DNA of 64,000 nucleotides from Sipunculus nudus (GCA_026874595.1 CM049316.1:45521695-45585694), one strand, 5' to 3'. Positions 1-12,562 are shown, numbered from the stretch's first letter. Notes: generated from the sequence alone by a model not told the origin. Numbers and translations are program-made.

Positions 1-1953
1 AATATGCAATCCAACATTTGTCATTTACAAAACTCTGTATGTCTTAATTGAAGCCATGTGTCTTCGCTGGAAGTGTTTGGATTGCGACTGGCTGCTATTT
101 TTGCGCCCCCATGTTATAAACACGTGGATAAACAAAAGGGACAACCTGTAACCCTGCGAGATTAGCTCTTTTTTGTTTGTTTTTATAAAACTTTCAAGGG
201 ATTGTGTTTATTGACAGACATCAGATATATGACTTAACCACTTCAACATTAACATACATCAATTAAGCATCGAATGATTCGTATAACGCCAACGGGGACT
301 TTTTGTGAAATTTATCCCGAGATCTCGAGATACTAAGTCGTGATTTGAGATATTACGTCGAGTTATTGAAATAAATTAATTTTTTTCTGCGTCTTAAATT
401 TTTGTTTGCGAAATTCGAGAAGTCGAGATTATGCCGACATCTAGAGAAAAAGTATGTCAAGATCTCGAGATGTTATCTCGAGATCTCGACATTATTTTTT
501 TTCTGTGTCCTAAATCAGATGCCGTAGATATCTCTACAGAAACAAGGAAAAAAGATCCACTGGCAGGAGTCTGGATTCCCGCTCGAAGTTGCTCCTCGAC
601 ATGACACCCTGTGCATTATAATATTTATAAATCTAGTTATCTAAAGTGAATCCCCGGATTTTTTACTTGACATCATGCGTATATTAATTTAAATTATCAG
701 AAAATGTCCATTGTTTACTTTTTATGATTAGTGGTATAATATAAACGTAAAGTCGGTATGACATGTTTTTCTCTGCTGTAAGTTTTTAAGATATATATCG
801 TAGCCAATATGATTGTAAGAGCTCTGTGTTATTTTAATGAACCTACTAACACTTAAGGCTGCTGGAAGAGCTCCATTTGTTTAACTTTTAGTTTCACTGT
901 ATAAACTGCACATAACGACCTCATATATCTTTGGTCTGTGGTGTTGGCTTGCTGTTCACAATTCTCTTGATGTTCTAATTAAAATGGTCCTGTCTTTTAA
1001 AACTAAATTTTGCCAAAAGTATATATTTTTTCTGTGTTCTGTCAATGGCCTTGTCACGTGTCTTACTGGGACAACCGTAAATTACCTTGACACAACCAAA
1101 CCCTCGCCGGGCTAACTGTACGATGAATTGCGCAACCTCCAGCTTTCTCTTTAATAAACAATGACGTGATACAATGAGATGATTCCATAGGCTTCACCGT
1201 TTCTATGCCCTCCTAGAAATTTGCTATTCACTCCTGGTAATTAGATAACAAATCCGTTTTGAATCGGTAAACATAGTACAGTATTCCTAGAAGCTCGGCT
1301 CTGACGATGCACTCTTCAGCATATAACATTCTCTGAAGCGGTTCATTCAACAAGTCTAAAACGTTAAATGTGTCATCGAATACGGCTTTCTGTCTCATAA
1401 ATCATATTAATATATCGATATATAGCTATATATAGTAATGCGAAGTGTGTGTCAAACGTGGCAATATCGCCTCCAGGTCGAAGGTCGCATTTGTCGTCCA
1501 AGACTTGGTCCAAATGGTACGTCATCATTGGTTTGTCATTCGTCATATAGGGAGGTTCCTGTGGCTGACGTCACTGTAGAATTAAGAGTATTTACCACCT
1601 TCACAGATGACATCTCTTTAACAAGTCACATTAACCCGTGTTGTTTTTTTTTAGGAGAGAGGAAAAGTGTTTTTCTGCTTGGAAATAGGTTTATTTTGTT
1701 CAAAATCTATATTCATAATTCTTCATAAGGAATAATGATAATATATGATAATATATTCGTTATACTTTTTGTTACATGTATGCTCCAAATAATGAGGTAA
1801 GTAAATCCAGATGAATGAAAATTCTTGTGAGTTCAAGGAACATGTGAGAAATTAGAGGTGTGTGTGTGTGTGGGCGGGGGGTGGTTGACACCTTTGGTTA
1901 TGTTAGACCGTTAACTTCAGATTTAAATCTTTACGTTTATAATATTTACTGAC
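1..1953 (-). other. Putative intron 1 of the GST-like gene
   Basis: If the exon at 1954-2070 is real, transcription runs leftward and this stretch is its first intron, continuing off the window edge. I looked for a second GST exon on the minus strand and did not find one. The sequence is AT-rich, with a palindromic repeat at 306-520 and a short GT run near 1858-1872. A 96-codon plus-strand frame at 1438-1728 has no recognisable product and looks like chance. Confidence 0.4.
306..520. repeat. Palindromic GAGATCTCGAGA-type repeat
   Basis: Two diverged units each carry AGATCTCGAGAT-like self-complementary words followed by a T-run and TTCTGYGTCYTAAAT. The words recur at about 318-332 and 468-490. 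The arrangement resembles fragments of small non-autonomous DNA elements. No clear target-site duplication is visible, so the class is not assigned. Confidence 0.45.
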
Positions 1954-2070
1954 CTGCTTCATGTAGAGCCAGACGGCTCGACACGTCGGTGACAGTCGGA
2001 CCAGGTAGAGCTCAATGGGCGGTTTACCCCCTTCTGTGGGCTGAGTGGGCGGAGTGTGGGGGTCTCCCAT
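1954..2070 (-). CDS. Glutathione S-transferase theta-like, first coding exon (partial)
   Basis: Read on the minus strand from the ATG at 2070-2068, this gives 39 codons ending in AAG CAG followed by GTCAGT, a good splice donor. The last 22 residues contain ELYLVRLSPTCRAVWLYMKQ. This matches the first beta strand and helix of the thioredoxin-like domain of theta-class GSTs (known family pattern: ELYLDLLSQPCRAVYIFAKK). The first ~17 residues are Pro/Thr/Gly-rich and not typical of the family, so a short N-terminal extension is predicted. Theta GSTs conjugate glutathione to electrophiles in the cytosol. The catalytic residue is usually Ser in the LLSQPCR segment, and here the segment reads RLSPTCR, so a Ser is present. 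The remaining exons must lie left of the window. An isolated exon in a processed or dead copy cannot be excluded. Confidence 0.65.
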
Positions 2071-2087
2071 CCCGTGTCACGTGATCC

Positions 2088-2096
2088 GCTACGTCA
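2088..2096 (-). promoter_or_regulatory. Antioxidant-response-element-like core (TGACGTAGC)
   Basis: On the minus strand the sequence reads CTGACGTAGCG, which fits the TGACnnnGC core bound by Nrf/Maf heterodimers in animal detoxification genes. It lies about 18 bp upstream of the predicted GST ATG, next to a CACGTG E-box (around 2078-2083). Such short motifs occur by chance; the position beside a GST-type exon is what makes it notable. It could equally lie inside the 5' UTR. Confidence 0.3.
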
Positions 2097-2516
2097 GCTC
2101 AAGGCAGCACCTGTATACAGAAAACATCCATGTTAACACTGACGGTGGTGGCGGGAACGATGCCAAGTGTGTCCTAAGTTGGGGGTCATTTTCCAGAGAT
2201 TCCACCAAAAATCCTTAGGAATTTGTAATTAATTCCCGCAAATATATGTAATATCTAAAAAAATCCCCCGAAAACTCGGCCCATGTGAACTGGGCCCTCG
2301 GAAAACCGCCTCCCCCCCCCACACAAACCCGGACGAAATTGTCCCAAGGAAAAAAAACTGTTAATATGCAAGCGATAGTAGTATACTTCCTCTGTGTTCA
2401 CTGCATGGCACTTTGGCTCCCATAAATAAGAAAATAATGAAAGGGGTGGGTTATTTTTAAAGATCTTTAAAAGAAGGAGGGGAGGATATATATACACACA
2501 TTGACGGATCACACTC

Positions 2517-2524
<8 letters not shown>

Positions 2525-2589
<65 letters not shown>

Positions 2590-2599
2590 TGTAAGTATA

Positions 2600-2652
<53 letters not shown>
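2525..2652. repeat. (TA)n microsatellite, two blocks
   Basis: Two nearly pure TA runs (2525-2586 and 2603-2652) are separated by a 16-bp interruption GCATGTAAGTATAATG. Frames of alternating Tyr/Ile arise from it and are not genes. Confidence 0.97.
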
Positions 2653-2653
<1 letters not shown>

Positions 2654-4840
2654 CTTTATAATATTACATATACTGCAATATATTACATATATTGCTTTAA
2701 AGAACTTTATAAATGGGCTTGTTATCTCGGTTGTGTACATATGATTAAACAGCCCTTACACGAAATGGAGCGTATATTCCGACTACAAAGTGTATGCACA
2801 GTTGCACACACTCCATGGGGAATGTACACAATTAACATCTACAATCCTCCACTATATTTAAACCAGTCGTTTTACTGTAAAATTGTTTTCTGCATATATG
2901 ATAGTTAATTAGGCAGCCGCAACATCTCCGTGACAGCCTTAGTACAGGGATAATTATTGTAACGAAAGCAAATGTACTGGAAACGACAGGCCTGAAATTT
3001 AAGATACATGTTACAATCCTTCGGAGGGGTTTATATAATGCATGCACGTACCACAAGACAATGTAAATTCAGGGAAAATGTTCTGTTCTACTATATAGTA
3101 TTAATCTGTTTCGGAATTGGAACCTAGATCGTATTTGTATGAGTGACTAGGATGCACTATACCTGGTTCAATCGTTAACAGTAGTCGGAAGTATTCCTTA
3201 TTAATCTAATCATTTGGTTGTCATCATGAACTCACGTGTTTGTTAGGCGATAATAAGGAATATTAATCAACGGTCCAGATAAAAAAATAAAATAAATATA
3301 GATAAAATGATCCCTAAACCTTTAATATATAGCACCTATAGTAATCAGTTATCCTACAGTCAATTTGATATTTATATTTTGTATGAATTTGTGATAAGAC
3401 AAACATAGATGAACCTTCACCCCTTTAGCTTAACATGGAGGTACTAAATAAAAATCAGTATGTCAACCTCCCTCCCTCCCTCTCTCTCTCTGTCTCTCTG
3501 GGTCAGATATACTTACTTTTTTCTAGTTGATATGAAAAGATAAATGTCGAAGTGATGAAAATCCACCGGTTTTGACTTCAGCTGGTACTGTTAAACCCCT
3601 GCCGTTTGTTTGCTTATGTAAGTTGTACCGTCATATCCAGCACTTTCATTCACGACAGCGACCTTTCCATGTGGGTTTTCATCAGTCGTCCTTGTACCTT
3701 TTAACAAACGCGACGCCTGCTTTAATAAGAACAACACAAACGGCGATTCTGCCCTTGTAGCCGTGAGCCGCTTAGTAAAGTGCCCATATGATATGAAGGA
3801 ATACTCATGCAAGTATTAAATAAATATTGGGTATGGAGACAGGGAAACGAAAGGCCTGACACATGCCGTCAGCGTAAATAGGGCCATACAATAGTGGTCA
3901 TACCCGACAAACTTGCAGTTAAGGTACTTATAAATAGTGCCACAAATGTCCCATGGAAACAGGAAAACATTCCCCAGCGCACGGACCCACACTGTCGGGG
4001 GCCATCCAGAGGACCCTAATTAAACAGCATGGAATTTGTTTATGTGTCTTACATGTCACTCTCTCCCCGATGTGTATATGCGTACAGGAATACCGCTACA
4101 ATGAGTACACGCGCAGAACATCATAAAACACTAAGCCTCAAAAGATGATACTCCTTTCTGAGCCGTATTGGGATCAATGCTGGATGGTATTTAGGCGTAC
4201 ATCGCGTTAAATCCGCACAGATTTTCTTTGTCACGGGAATATTGTATTGCTTAAAGCTGTTCTAGCCAGCCTTTCTTGGACCGGCTGCGGTGTGCCTGAC
4301 CAGAATTAATTATGAATAGTTATTAGGATACTGTAATAGATTGATCGGTCAACCGCACAGTAAGGACAGCGATTAAGCTGAGATTTGGCACGGGTAATGA
4401 CACGGATAGGGACACTTTTTGCATTAGTAATGAGTTTACTCGTATCGGCACGCGGGACCCATGCAGTGTGTAAGATGCGGTACACTTATTTTTAAATACA
4501 CTTGGGATTTTATCCAAAGCGCGGTGATTTATTATTGAAGTGTTTCTTTATCCCCTCCCCCCCCCCCCCCCACACACACACACACCAAAATGCCATGAGT
4601 AACATTTTACTGAGTGACATTTTGAAATTACAAGTCAAAATCCGATACCAGTGGTGGTTCTAGCATTAATATACGGTTTATAACTGCCTGAAGGCCACCC
4701 CGCTACCATGACCAAACCACTCTGAGGAATATACCGTGGTTCAGAACAACAAAAATTCATTTTTTTATTTATCTCCCGCCCCTGGACCACTTTTGGATGC
4801 ACTTTATTTATGATAATTTCCATCTTTATGCTTTTTGTAA
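2653..4840. other. Non-coding stretch, no firm feature
   Basis: I see no supported gene here. There is a CT-rich run near 3466-3500 and a C-run followed by (CA)n at 4553-4586. Short frames on both strands at 3572-3812 and 4323-4517 show no recognisable motif or paired splice sites. 2071-2524 is the 5' flank of the GST-like exon and contains a C-run near 2312. Confidence 0.6.
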
Positions 4841-4955
<115 letters not shown>

Positions 4956-5036
4956 TTACGCAAGTGATAATGATTTTTCATTATTGGCTACATTAATATC
5001 TCATATAATATCTGTATATTTATATATAATTTACAA

Positions 5037-6255
5037 TAGCAATATTTGATTTATGGGTAACACATATGATCAATTATTTATAAAATAGGTCGTTTGTCTA
5101 AGAGGATCGAGCATCTTATTCACCAAAGAATTTTTTCGCAAATTTAAAAAAAAACCTTGGGAACAATAGACTGACCACAGAAATTGACAAATACTATCAA
5201 TAACATGCATGTACACAAATGGGCAGTGCATAATATAAAGTATGACCTAAATATCATCAATAACATGTACACAAACGGACAGTGCGTTATATACAGTATG
5301 CCCTAAATATCATCAATAACATGTAGACAAACGGGTAGTGCTTTATATACAGTATGACTTCAATATCAACAATAACGTGTAGACAAACGGGCAGTGCATT
5401 ATATACAGTATGCCTTCAATGTCAACAATATAACGTGTAGACAAACGGGCAGTGCATTATATATAGTATGACTTCAATATCAACAATATAACGTGTAGAC
5501 AAACGGGCAGTGCATTATATACAGTATGACTTCAATATCAACAATATAACGTGTTGACAAACGGGCAGTGCATTATATACAGTATGACTTTAATATCAAC
5601 AATAACGTGTAGACAAACGGGCAGTGCATTATATACAGTATGACTTCAATATCAACAATATAACGTGTAGACAAACGGGCAGTGCATTATATACAGTATG
5701 ACTTCAATATCATAAATAACATGTACACAAACGGGCAGTGCATTATATACAGTATGACTTCAATATCATAAATAACATGTACACAAACGGGCAGTGCATT
5801 ATAAACAGTATGACTTCAATATCATCAATAACATGTAAACAAACGGGCGGTGCATAATATATAGTACAATATAGCAATATTTGATTTACGGGTAACACAT
5901 ATGATCAATAATTAATAATATAAGTCGTTTGTCTTCGAGGATCAGGCCTCTTATTCACCAAATATTTTTTTCCCCGAATAAAAAAAAAACCCTCGGGAAC
6001 AAAAGACCGACCATAGGAAATTAACAAATACTATCAATAACATGTACACAAATGGGCAGTGCATTAAATGCAGTATGACCTCTATATCAACAATAACATG
6101 TAGACAAACGGGCGGTTCGTTATTTACAGTATAACTCCAATATCATCTCAAACATGTGGACAAACGGGCAGTGCATTATATACAGAATGACCTCAATATC
6201 ATGAATAATATGTAGACAAACGGGTGATGTATTATATATAGTATGAACTCAATAT
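5037..6255. repeat. Duplicated block carrying a ~60-bp minisatellite
   Basis: A lead segment beginning CAATATTTGATTTAYGGGTA and ending at a poly-A/CCTYGGGAACAA stretch occurs at 5037-5195 and again at 5872-6035. Each copy is followed by tandem units of about 58-63 bp with the core ACAAACGGGCAGTGCATTAT then ACAGTATGACTTCAATATC. There are about 11 units in 5196-5865 and about 4 more diverged units in 6036-6255. The shared lead segment shows that lead and array duplicated together. Molluscan Helitron-like non-autonomous elements often have such cores, but I see no diagnostic ends. Confidence 0.9.
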
Positions 6256-6414
6256 CCCACACCAAAACCAAGACCACGGGTAACATCAGCATTGGATGAC
6301 GGTTTTGGTGACCACGGGTATCGATATGGGCGGAATAGTGAATTAAGAACAGATAACAAAGCCAAACGTTACCAGATAGGCGAACTCACTGCACTACATC
6401 GAATTTCCTGCCAT

Positions 6415-6415
<1 letters not shown>

Positions 6416-6449
<34 letters not shown>
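6416..6449. repeat. (AC)n microsatellite
   Basis: A nearly perfect AC dinucleotide run of about 34 bp. Confidence 0.95.
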
Positions 6450-6452
<3 letters not shown>

Positions 6453-9400
6453 GCATATTTAATATAGGCATTTAGGGAAATGTATTAGCATATGGTTTGT
6501 TAATTATTAATTATCTAACACAGATTGGACTCTGATGTAATTGGCTGTTTAAAGTGTGCCCTCATGGGTATTTTTTTAAAATAATTTCTAGCAATACATG
6601 CTGTGTTAATTCTTTCTTGAAAACTTGCTTCCATCAATGTCAATGTCATCAAAGTGCTGAGTTTTTGATATATGATGTTTTGTGTGTGTGTGTGCATGGG
6701 GGGGGGGAGGGGGTCGTGGAGGTAGGGGGGGGGGGCTTATTACAGAGCTCATAAAAATGCTCAGTTTTTAACCTCATCTTTTGTGGAGAAGTAAATAGAA
6801 TAATAAAATACGCGTACATACCCGAAATAGGGTTTTAAGGTACATAGTCATTTCCAATTTATGTGTATATCTCACGTTATTTATTCATTTTTGCTGAATA
6901 GAAAAAATTAACAGTAATATCAAGCCGAAGCATGTATTGCTATTATCAATTCACCTGTTTTTTTAGTTTGTGTGGCTCTTTGTAAGAGCAAGATAGGTTT
7001 ATATTTAGAGTGGACATGTCAATTTCTTCCCGTAACATCGTTCTCCGACTATATGTCATGATCTAAGTACATGTATTACTAAAATTTTTCCTCGTGTATA
7101 AGATGATTTTAGAACCAATATGAGTAGAGACTATTTTCAAAAAGAAAACACTATATTTCTGCTATGTTTAACACATCTCGTATGTGAATAGACCCCTTTA
7201 AGCTTACCTGAGTGGGATGTCCATATGATCATCTAATACTTATAAAAAGGAATTCGGTTCACTTTTGTACGCAATGTTCTCTAAAAACGCGTTGTGTACA
7301 ATACTGTGCCATACATCATTTTAATGGTTATTATCCCCTTAGTGACATAGGCGATATGAAAATAAATAATTTTTAATGTACATATAAATTTGAGTGATTT
7401 TTCCGTTTTTTTACCGAGAACAGCCGAACTGCCTTCGGCAATCACTGGAATGCGTGCATCATGGTCACTCAACCTCTAACACTAAGAACTATTGTTCATA
7501 TGAATAACGCTTGCTTTAAATGAGGGATTTGACCCACGTGCGTGGTCAGTAAAAGAAAAAAACACGTTTCTCGCTTTATTAAATGGAGAGTTCAACCCAG
7601 GAGGATTAATGACAAAACCTAATTCAAGGTCCCAATTTCAGAAAAAAGGGTGGGGGTGAGGGGGGGGGGGGGGGGAGGGTGGGTGTTTGCGGGGGTTTCA
7701 GGTCTCAAAATTTGTCTGATACGATGATAAAAGGTTGCGGTGGCTGAAATAGGGATACGGACCCACTGCATGGAGTCCCGTTTTGGTCCGCTTCTGCTAC
7801 TTACGATGTATGCATATTTCTGTTCCTTCTTCAGGAACAGTTTCCTTGCAACGTACATTTAATTAATCTTTCATGTCTTCCTCACATCAACCTATTCTTT
7901 ATACGTCCAACGATAGAAACCAGTCAAATAACAACGAAACACTATATATGCCTCCGCGTCTTATTCCGGTTCGCAATGTAAACCATCACTGATGAGGTCT
8001 TCAAGGTAAACAACATATATGATTTTTGCCACGAGCACAGCGCCACAAAATTACATTAAAAAACATTTGTACATATCGTATTCAGGAGTATTCCAATAAA
8101 AATATATATTTTCTTTTAACTTTATAATAAAAAATGAGCCAACATTCAACATCTCAGTAAATATATCTCCCAAACCCCGGTAAAAAGTCCGGTATACCGG
8201 GTTTATCAGCTAGTTTATACATATATAAAAGGATCAAAATCACCCTCATCGCGATGACCGGTCGGGTCTTAGTGTAAATACCACTGACCAGATGGCGCTT
8301 CCAAATAGTATTCGTTTTTTTAAGGTTTGACAAACTTATTCTCAGACCAATTGTATATATGATATTTCTGTGATTAAGCATTTGTCTCTTTTTTTTGACA
8401 AGGGTAAACCATGTTATCCGAACTGCGCCCTACATTGTTACCTGAAATTGAGCTGTTTCCTGTTGGAATTAAAATTTACATTATTTAAGACAGTTTTGCA
8501 TGCATGGACAACATCCACTTCAAATACATTGTATAAGCAAAAAAAAAAAAAAGAAAAAAAGTGACGAATTAATAAACATTTATCTTTTATACATTATCGG
8601 ATTTACATTTCGGTGTTATATCGATGACACAGCATTGTAAATAGAAATAGAAATTTAAGAACGTGCTTACTTACCATTTTCGTTGATATTTCCTGATACA
8701 ACTTATTGTCGAAGATATAAATGTAATGGGAACATGCAATGATGCATTTTTTTTCATAAATTTAAAAAATCTTGCAACTGGATCTGGAATGACATATCAT
8801 TTTACTTTATGGTAGTTGTGCTCAAAAGGGAAGTTTGTTAGAAAATGTGCCAAGCGCCAAGTCACAAACGCTATTAAAAACCCTTTATAAGATCAGTTTA
8901 TTTGGCCAAATAGATTTCGACCCTGTGCGGATGTTGGTGTATTCCCAAACTAGTAGTACTTTTTGTGTACATTATCTGGATGGCTCTGCGACCGGCTCAT
9001 TAATATCATTATGTAATATCTCAAAAAAGCATCGACAAAGCAAAATCATTTCAAAGTTTTAGCGATACAACTGGGCTGCATGTACGCGAAACCTGCCTCC
9101 ATAATCAGCCTAGGTCTCAATAGTCAAGCAAACGTTTTCCCTATTCCTATATCCATTTCAATACTAGCACTATGCAAGTTTACACTGATTACCTTTCATC
9201 AGCTGAACACTTTACTCTTATTTTCCTTTTCATTCTCCTTTTTCAGGTGTGCTTCATGCCACACTGGCCAGTAGTTTCGTATAAGAAAACCCAATATTCT
9301 CAACCTGTTGCACATCCTGAGTAAAATAAATGGTATTTCAGTTTTTCTATTATCCTGAAACCATCATTTTAAAGACGGAACCAATCATTTGAATAATTAT

Positions 9401-10543
9401 GTCAGTAGCTACTAATTCCATTAATATATATATATATATTAATATATGTATGGTAACACTGACAGTTCTCGGTGAAACTCCTTTGTTAAAAAAAATCATT
9501 ACAACAGGTCCCTTCATGGCCACCCGTGGACCAATCTCTGTGTATGTGGTCTGGTCTTATTTGCATAAAAAATCCTGCAGAATGTGTAATTTTGCATTGA
9601 AAGTAATGCAGATTTAATGTTTATGTGCCGTATACATTGAAATTTCTATGCGACTGTTACAAACTTGTTTCGCCTCACAAGCGACATCTATTGCCGACGT
9701 CTGACACCTACTTCTCTGGGCCCGTAATATCAACAAAGAAACTTTATTTTTTTCTTCTCTTAAGAATCTCAGATGAGTAAAATGAATACTATCTCATCCT
9801 AAGAGACAAGGCTCCTGTCGGAAGATCTCGTATATATCTTTTTTTAATCAATAAAACCCTCAATAATGACTCACTGGACCCGACAATGGCAGGGGACGCA
9901 GAGGAGAAAGGTCTTTTTTTGTCTGATTGCATGGTTTCGTTGGACTAAACATTTGTAGTGATTGTGTCTTTTTGGTGAAACATTTGTCACTGAATTAAAA
10001 AAAAAAAAAAAAAAAAATCTCCACAGTCAGTTCCAATATCTGTAGGGTCTCTAACGATGATTATTAAAATTATATAAATCTGGCGAGAAATTGACGAGTA
10101 TAGGTTGTAAACATTCCGGCCATATTGAATCAAACTATGGGGGACACAGCGCATTAAGCAGTTCTTTGTTCTGTGTCAGCCCTGGTGGTCAAACCCGGAG
10201 AATCTTAATTGCTTTAAAAACGCAGCGATTAAAACGAATGAGATTTAGAACGAGTGTACTGCACTACAGTGTATAACCGCTGCGTGAGGAGTGTAACCCA
10301 TATTAGCCTTTCAGTTTCTTATCAACTTTAGAGTCAAGCTGTGTCATAATATTTAACTTCAAACGAATTATCAGCAGATTTCAATGGACACCTACTGGTG
10401 GAATAGACACACGACTACGCGACTTTCCGCCGGTTTGTATTTTCGCTTGGGAATATTATGAAACAAAAATGAATAAATCATTAAAAATGAGACAAGATAT
10501 GAAATAGTTAACGATAACTGATGAATTCATTGTATCCCCACAG
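6450..10543. other. Non-coding stretch with G-runs and A-runs
   Basis: No gene is supported. Items visible: G-tract clusters at about 6696-6732 and 7648-7695 (plus-strand G-quadruplex potential), A-runs near 8540 and 9994-10016, and a short TA run at 9424-9440. Frames at 8835-9062 and 9399-9617 lack splice support and show no familiar motif. A minus-strand GTAAGTAAG donor-like site near 8670 has no convincing upstream acceptor. Confidence 0.6.
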
Positions 10544-10597
10544 TCTGGTTTACTATGGTTTCAGCGCGGTCCCGCCGCTACCGCTGCAGGAAATCTT
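10544..10597 (+). CDS. Candidate 54-nt internal exon, product unknown
   Basis: A strong acceptor-like sequence (ATTGTATCCCCACAG) directly precedes 54 nt that end at CTT followed by GTGAGTGAG, a consensus-like donor. The block is GC-richer than its surroundings and two of its frames are open. One frame reads LVYYGFSAVPPLPLQEI, another SGLLWFQRGPAATAAGNL. I do not recognise either. No partner exons on this strand were found nearby, so this rests on the two splice sites and composition alone. Confidence 0.3.
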
Positions 10598-10833
10598 GTG
10601 AGTGAGAAAACTTAAACATAATTCACAGAACTTTCTGACTTGATACGTGCGTTGATATATTGAGAGGCCGAAGCCTATGTTAAATGAGGTCAAAACCTCT
10701 ATATGGGAGTGTGGCCTTAACTCCATTTTTGATAAAAATCACATAAAATCTTAAATATCTCAAGAAAGCTATATGGAATGGTCAAAAAGGAAGTTGGCCA
10801 TAGGTCTTGGGTAGCTTTGTCTTGCACAGGTGA

Positions 10834-11523
10834 CTACGCTCTTTACACAGCGCTTTACCTATAGGCCTGCTACCTATATCGTAAGCGCTGTTTGTTTTGA
10901 CCTCGTACTTGACTCGCTACACCAGAGGGGAGCACTGTATTTTTGTCCAATCAGATGAGACCCTGTGTTGGAAGACAAAACGGTTTACCAGCCAAGCGAG
11001 GAATACACGGAGCCGATGTTGTTCGTTTTGTTTTGAGTGACAGCTCATCGCCTCGGCAACCGTCTGAACAGGCCAACCTGTGGTTTGCTTGGGGCCTTGG
11101 GCACATAGGATGCCCGGCAGGTGAGCTGTATTTCAAACGAAATGTTACAACAAAGGCTCCGTGCACACCTCGCTGGCCTGTTTCAGTTCTGCAGACAACA
11201 GATACATGGCTACGCTAACATAGTCGTAATGTCATAATCGAATCGGTCAATGATGCGAGAATGCAGAGGGAGCAATTAAAATTCGACCATAAACTGTCAT
11301 CAAGGGGCGCTTGAAGCGAAGCTATGGGCGGGCGAGGATGCCTGTCGAGTGTTTGTTAATTGGCATCTGGTTGGCTGCTTGTCACATCATACGCACGTTT
11401 TTTTTCAACAGACAACGAACCGCCACCTGGTGTCAAAATGTATCATAAACGGTCAAAGCAGGCAGGAGGAAAATCAGTCGCTTCTTTAGAAGCGCAAGAT
11501 TTCCGCTACCTCGGGAGCGTAAC
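10834..11523 (+). repeat. Dispersed repeat R1, copy A
   Basis: This ~0.69-kb segment is matched in reverse complement, with scattered substitutions and small gaps, by 60459-61156. Shared landmarks in order: CTCTTTACACAGC, CCTATAGGCCT(G/A)CTACCTAT, CAATCAG beside GAGACC, GAACAGGCCA, ATAGGATGCCCGG, AAACTGTCATCAA, a GCGCTTGAAGC word, and CGCTTCTTTAGAAGCG, which is itself a hairpin. Similarity stops abruptly at both ends (after CTCGGGAGCGTA on the right). It has no obvious terminal inverted repeat, and no long frame is shared by the two copies. Its moderate GC content, a CCAAT-type box and a GGGCGGG word would suit a promoter-bearing LTR, but TG..CA ends are not evident. Confidence 0.85.
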
Positions 11524-11779
11524 AGGAGACTTGTGGCGCCATTATTTTCTTGTATTAATCCTTTAAAACGACAATCATTGCCACTTTAAATATTTCCTTA
11601 TTTGGTGACAAAAAAAAACAAAACATCATATTTCTTAAGTGCATTGTATGGATGTATTGTTTTGAAAATAAAAATGAGTGATGTCAGACAGTAACTTGTA
11701 GAATGTGTTGAAAAACACTGACCTTGAACTATATTTCATTGACAAATCAGCCTAAATTCAGGATCATGGTGAACCCCAT

Positions 11780-12150
11780 AATTTTTTAAGCACTGCATAC
11801 TTTTTCTTCAAATCTGACACACAAATTGTTACCACAAAGAACATCTGTAAAATTGGTGACCTTGACCTTTTTCAAGGTCAAAGCTATGGATATATAGAAT
11901 CATATTGAACCTCTCACTTTTGTAGTACTGCATATTTGCCCCCAAATTTGACACGCCAATTGTTTCCACCAAGATCTCAGACATGTTTTAAAACTAGTGA
12001 CCTTGACCTTGATTTAAAAGGTAACATCTGCGTAAACAAACGATCTTTAAATTACTGTTAATATTTCCCCAATAAATTTGACATACAAATTGTTTTCCTA
12101 AAGATATCAGGCATGTTTGAAAACGGGTGCCCTTGAGCCTGTAGAGTGTC
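11780..12150 (+). repeat. Diverged ~125-bp tandem repeat with TGACCTTGACCTT
   Basis: Three units share the order CTGCATA..TTT, AATTTGACAYRCAAATTGTT, CAC-AAAGA-ATC-G-CATGT and GTGACCTTGACCTT, at roughly 11790, 11925 and 12055 onward. The TGACCT half-sites are a common part of tandem repeats in molluscan TEs. Their similarity to nuclear-receptor half-sites is probably incidental. Confidence 0.75.
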
Positions 12151-12330
12151 AATATATGCTTCAGGAAGGGGGCACATTTAAAGGCGGATACTACGGCATC
12201 TCGAATGCCAGAAGTTATAGTTGGAACAATAATCATAAAACACTTCCAGGCATAGAAACCAGAATATCAGTGGACCTAGCATGCAGGAGAGATATAGAAA
12301 TGAAAATTTCGGCGTAATATTTATTCGGTG

Positions 12331-12562
12331 TTATTTACGGGAATCCAGAATTCTTCCAGAATCGCCTATATTTGAATCACGTGTTTCTGGTTTGTCCTTT
12401 AAAATCTCACAGTCACGCCAGTATGTTTTCTGGTACGTAGAGACCTCTGGCGGCGATCGCACAACTAGAGTTTTCGTGACCTTGACCAGATTGGTCACTT
12501 TCAGTCCAGTCTTGAGTTCAGAGCGAGCCACTGAGATAATGGCGTGTTGCACTTGTTCCGTC
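12331..12562 (-). CDS. Candidate terminal exon, product unknown
   Basis: On the minus strand an acceptor-like CTTTTATCAACAG precedes an open frame of 1 + 77 codons ending in TAA at 12331. Composition is balanced and GC-richer than the flanks. It begins TEQVQHAIISVARSELK and continues TGLKVTNLVKVTKTLVV, then a charged tail (EILKDKPETRDSN). I do not recognise a domain. It would start in phase 2, so it does not join directly to the phase-0 exon at 13705-13806; an intermediate exon would be needed. A decayed TE coding fragment is the main alternative. Confidence 0.35.

Noticed and set aside
2255-2740. 161-codon minus-strand Tyr/Ile frame
   Set aside because: Translation of (TA)n; no coding signal outside the repeat.
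11780-12150. Nuclear-receptor response elements (TGACCTTGACCTT)
   Set aside because: The words are part of a tandem repeat of a TE-like type; no promoter context.
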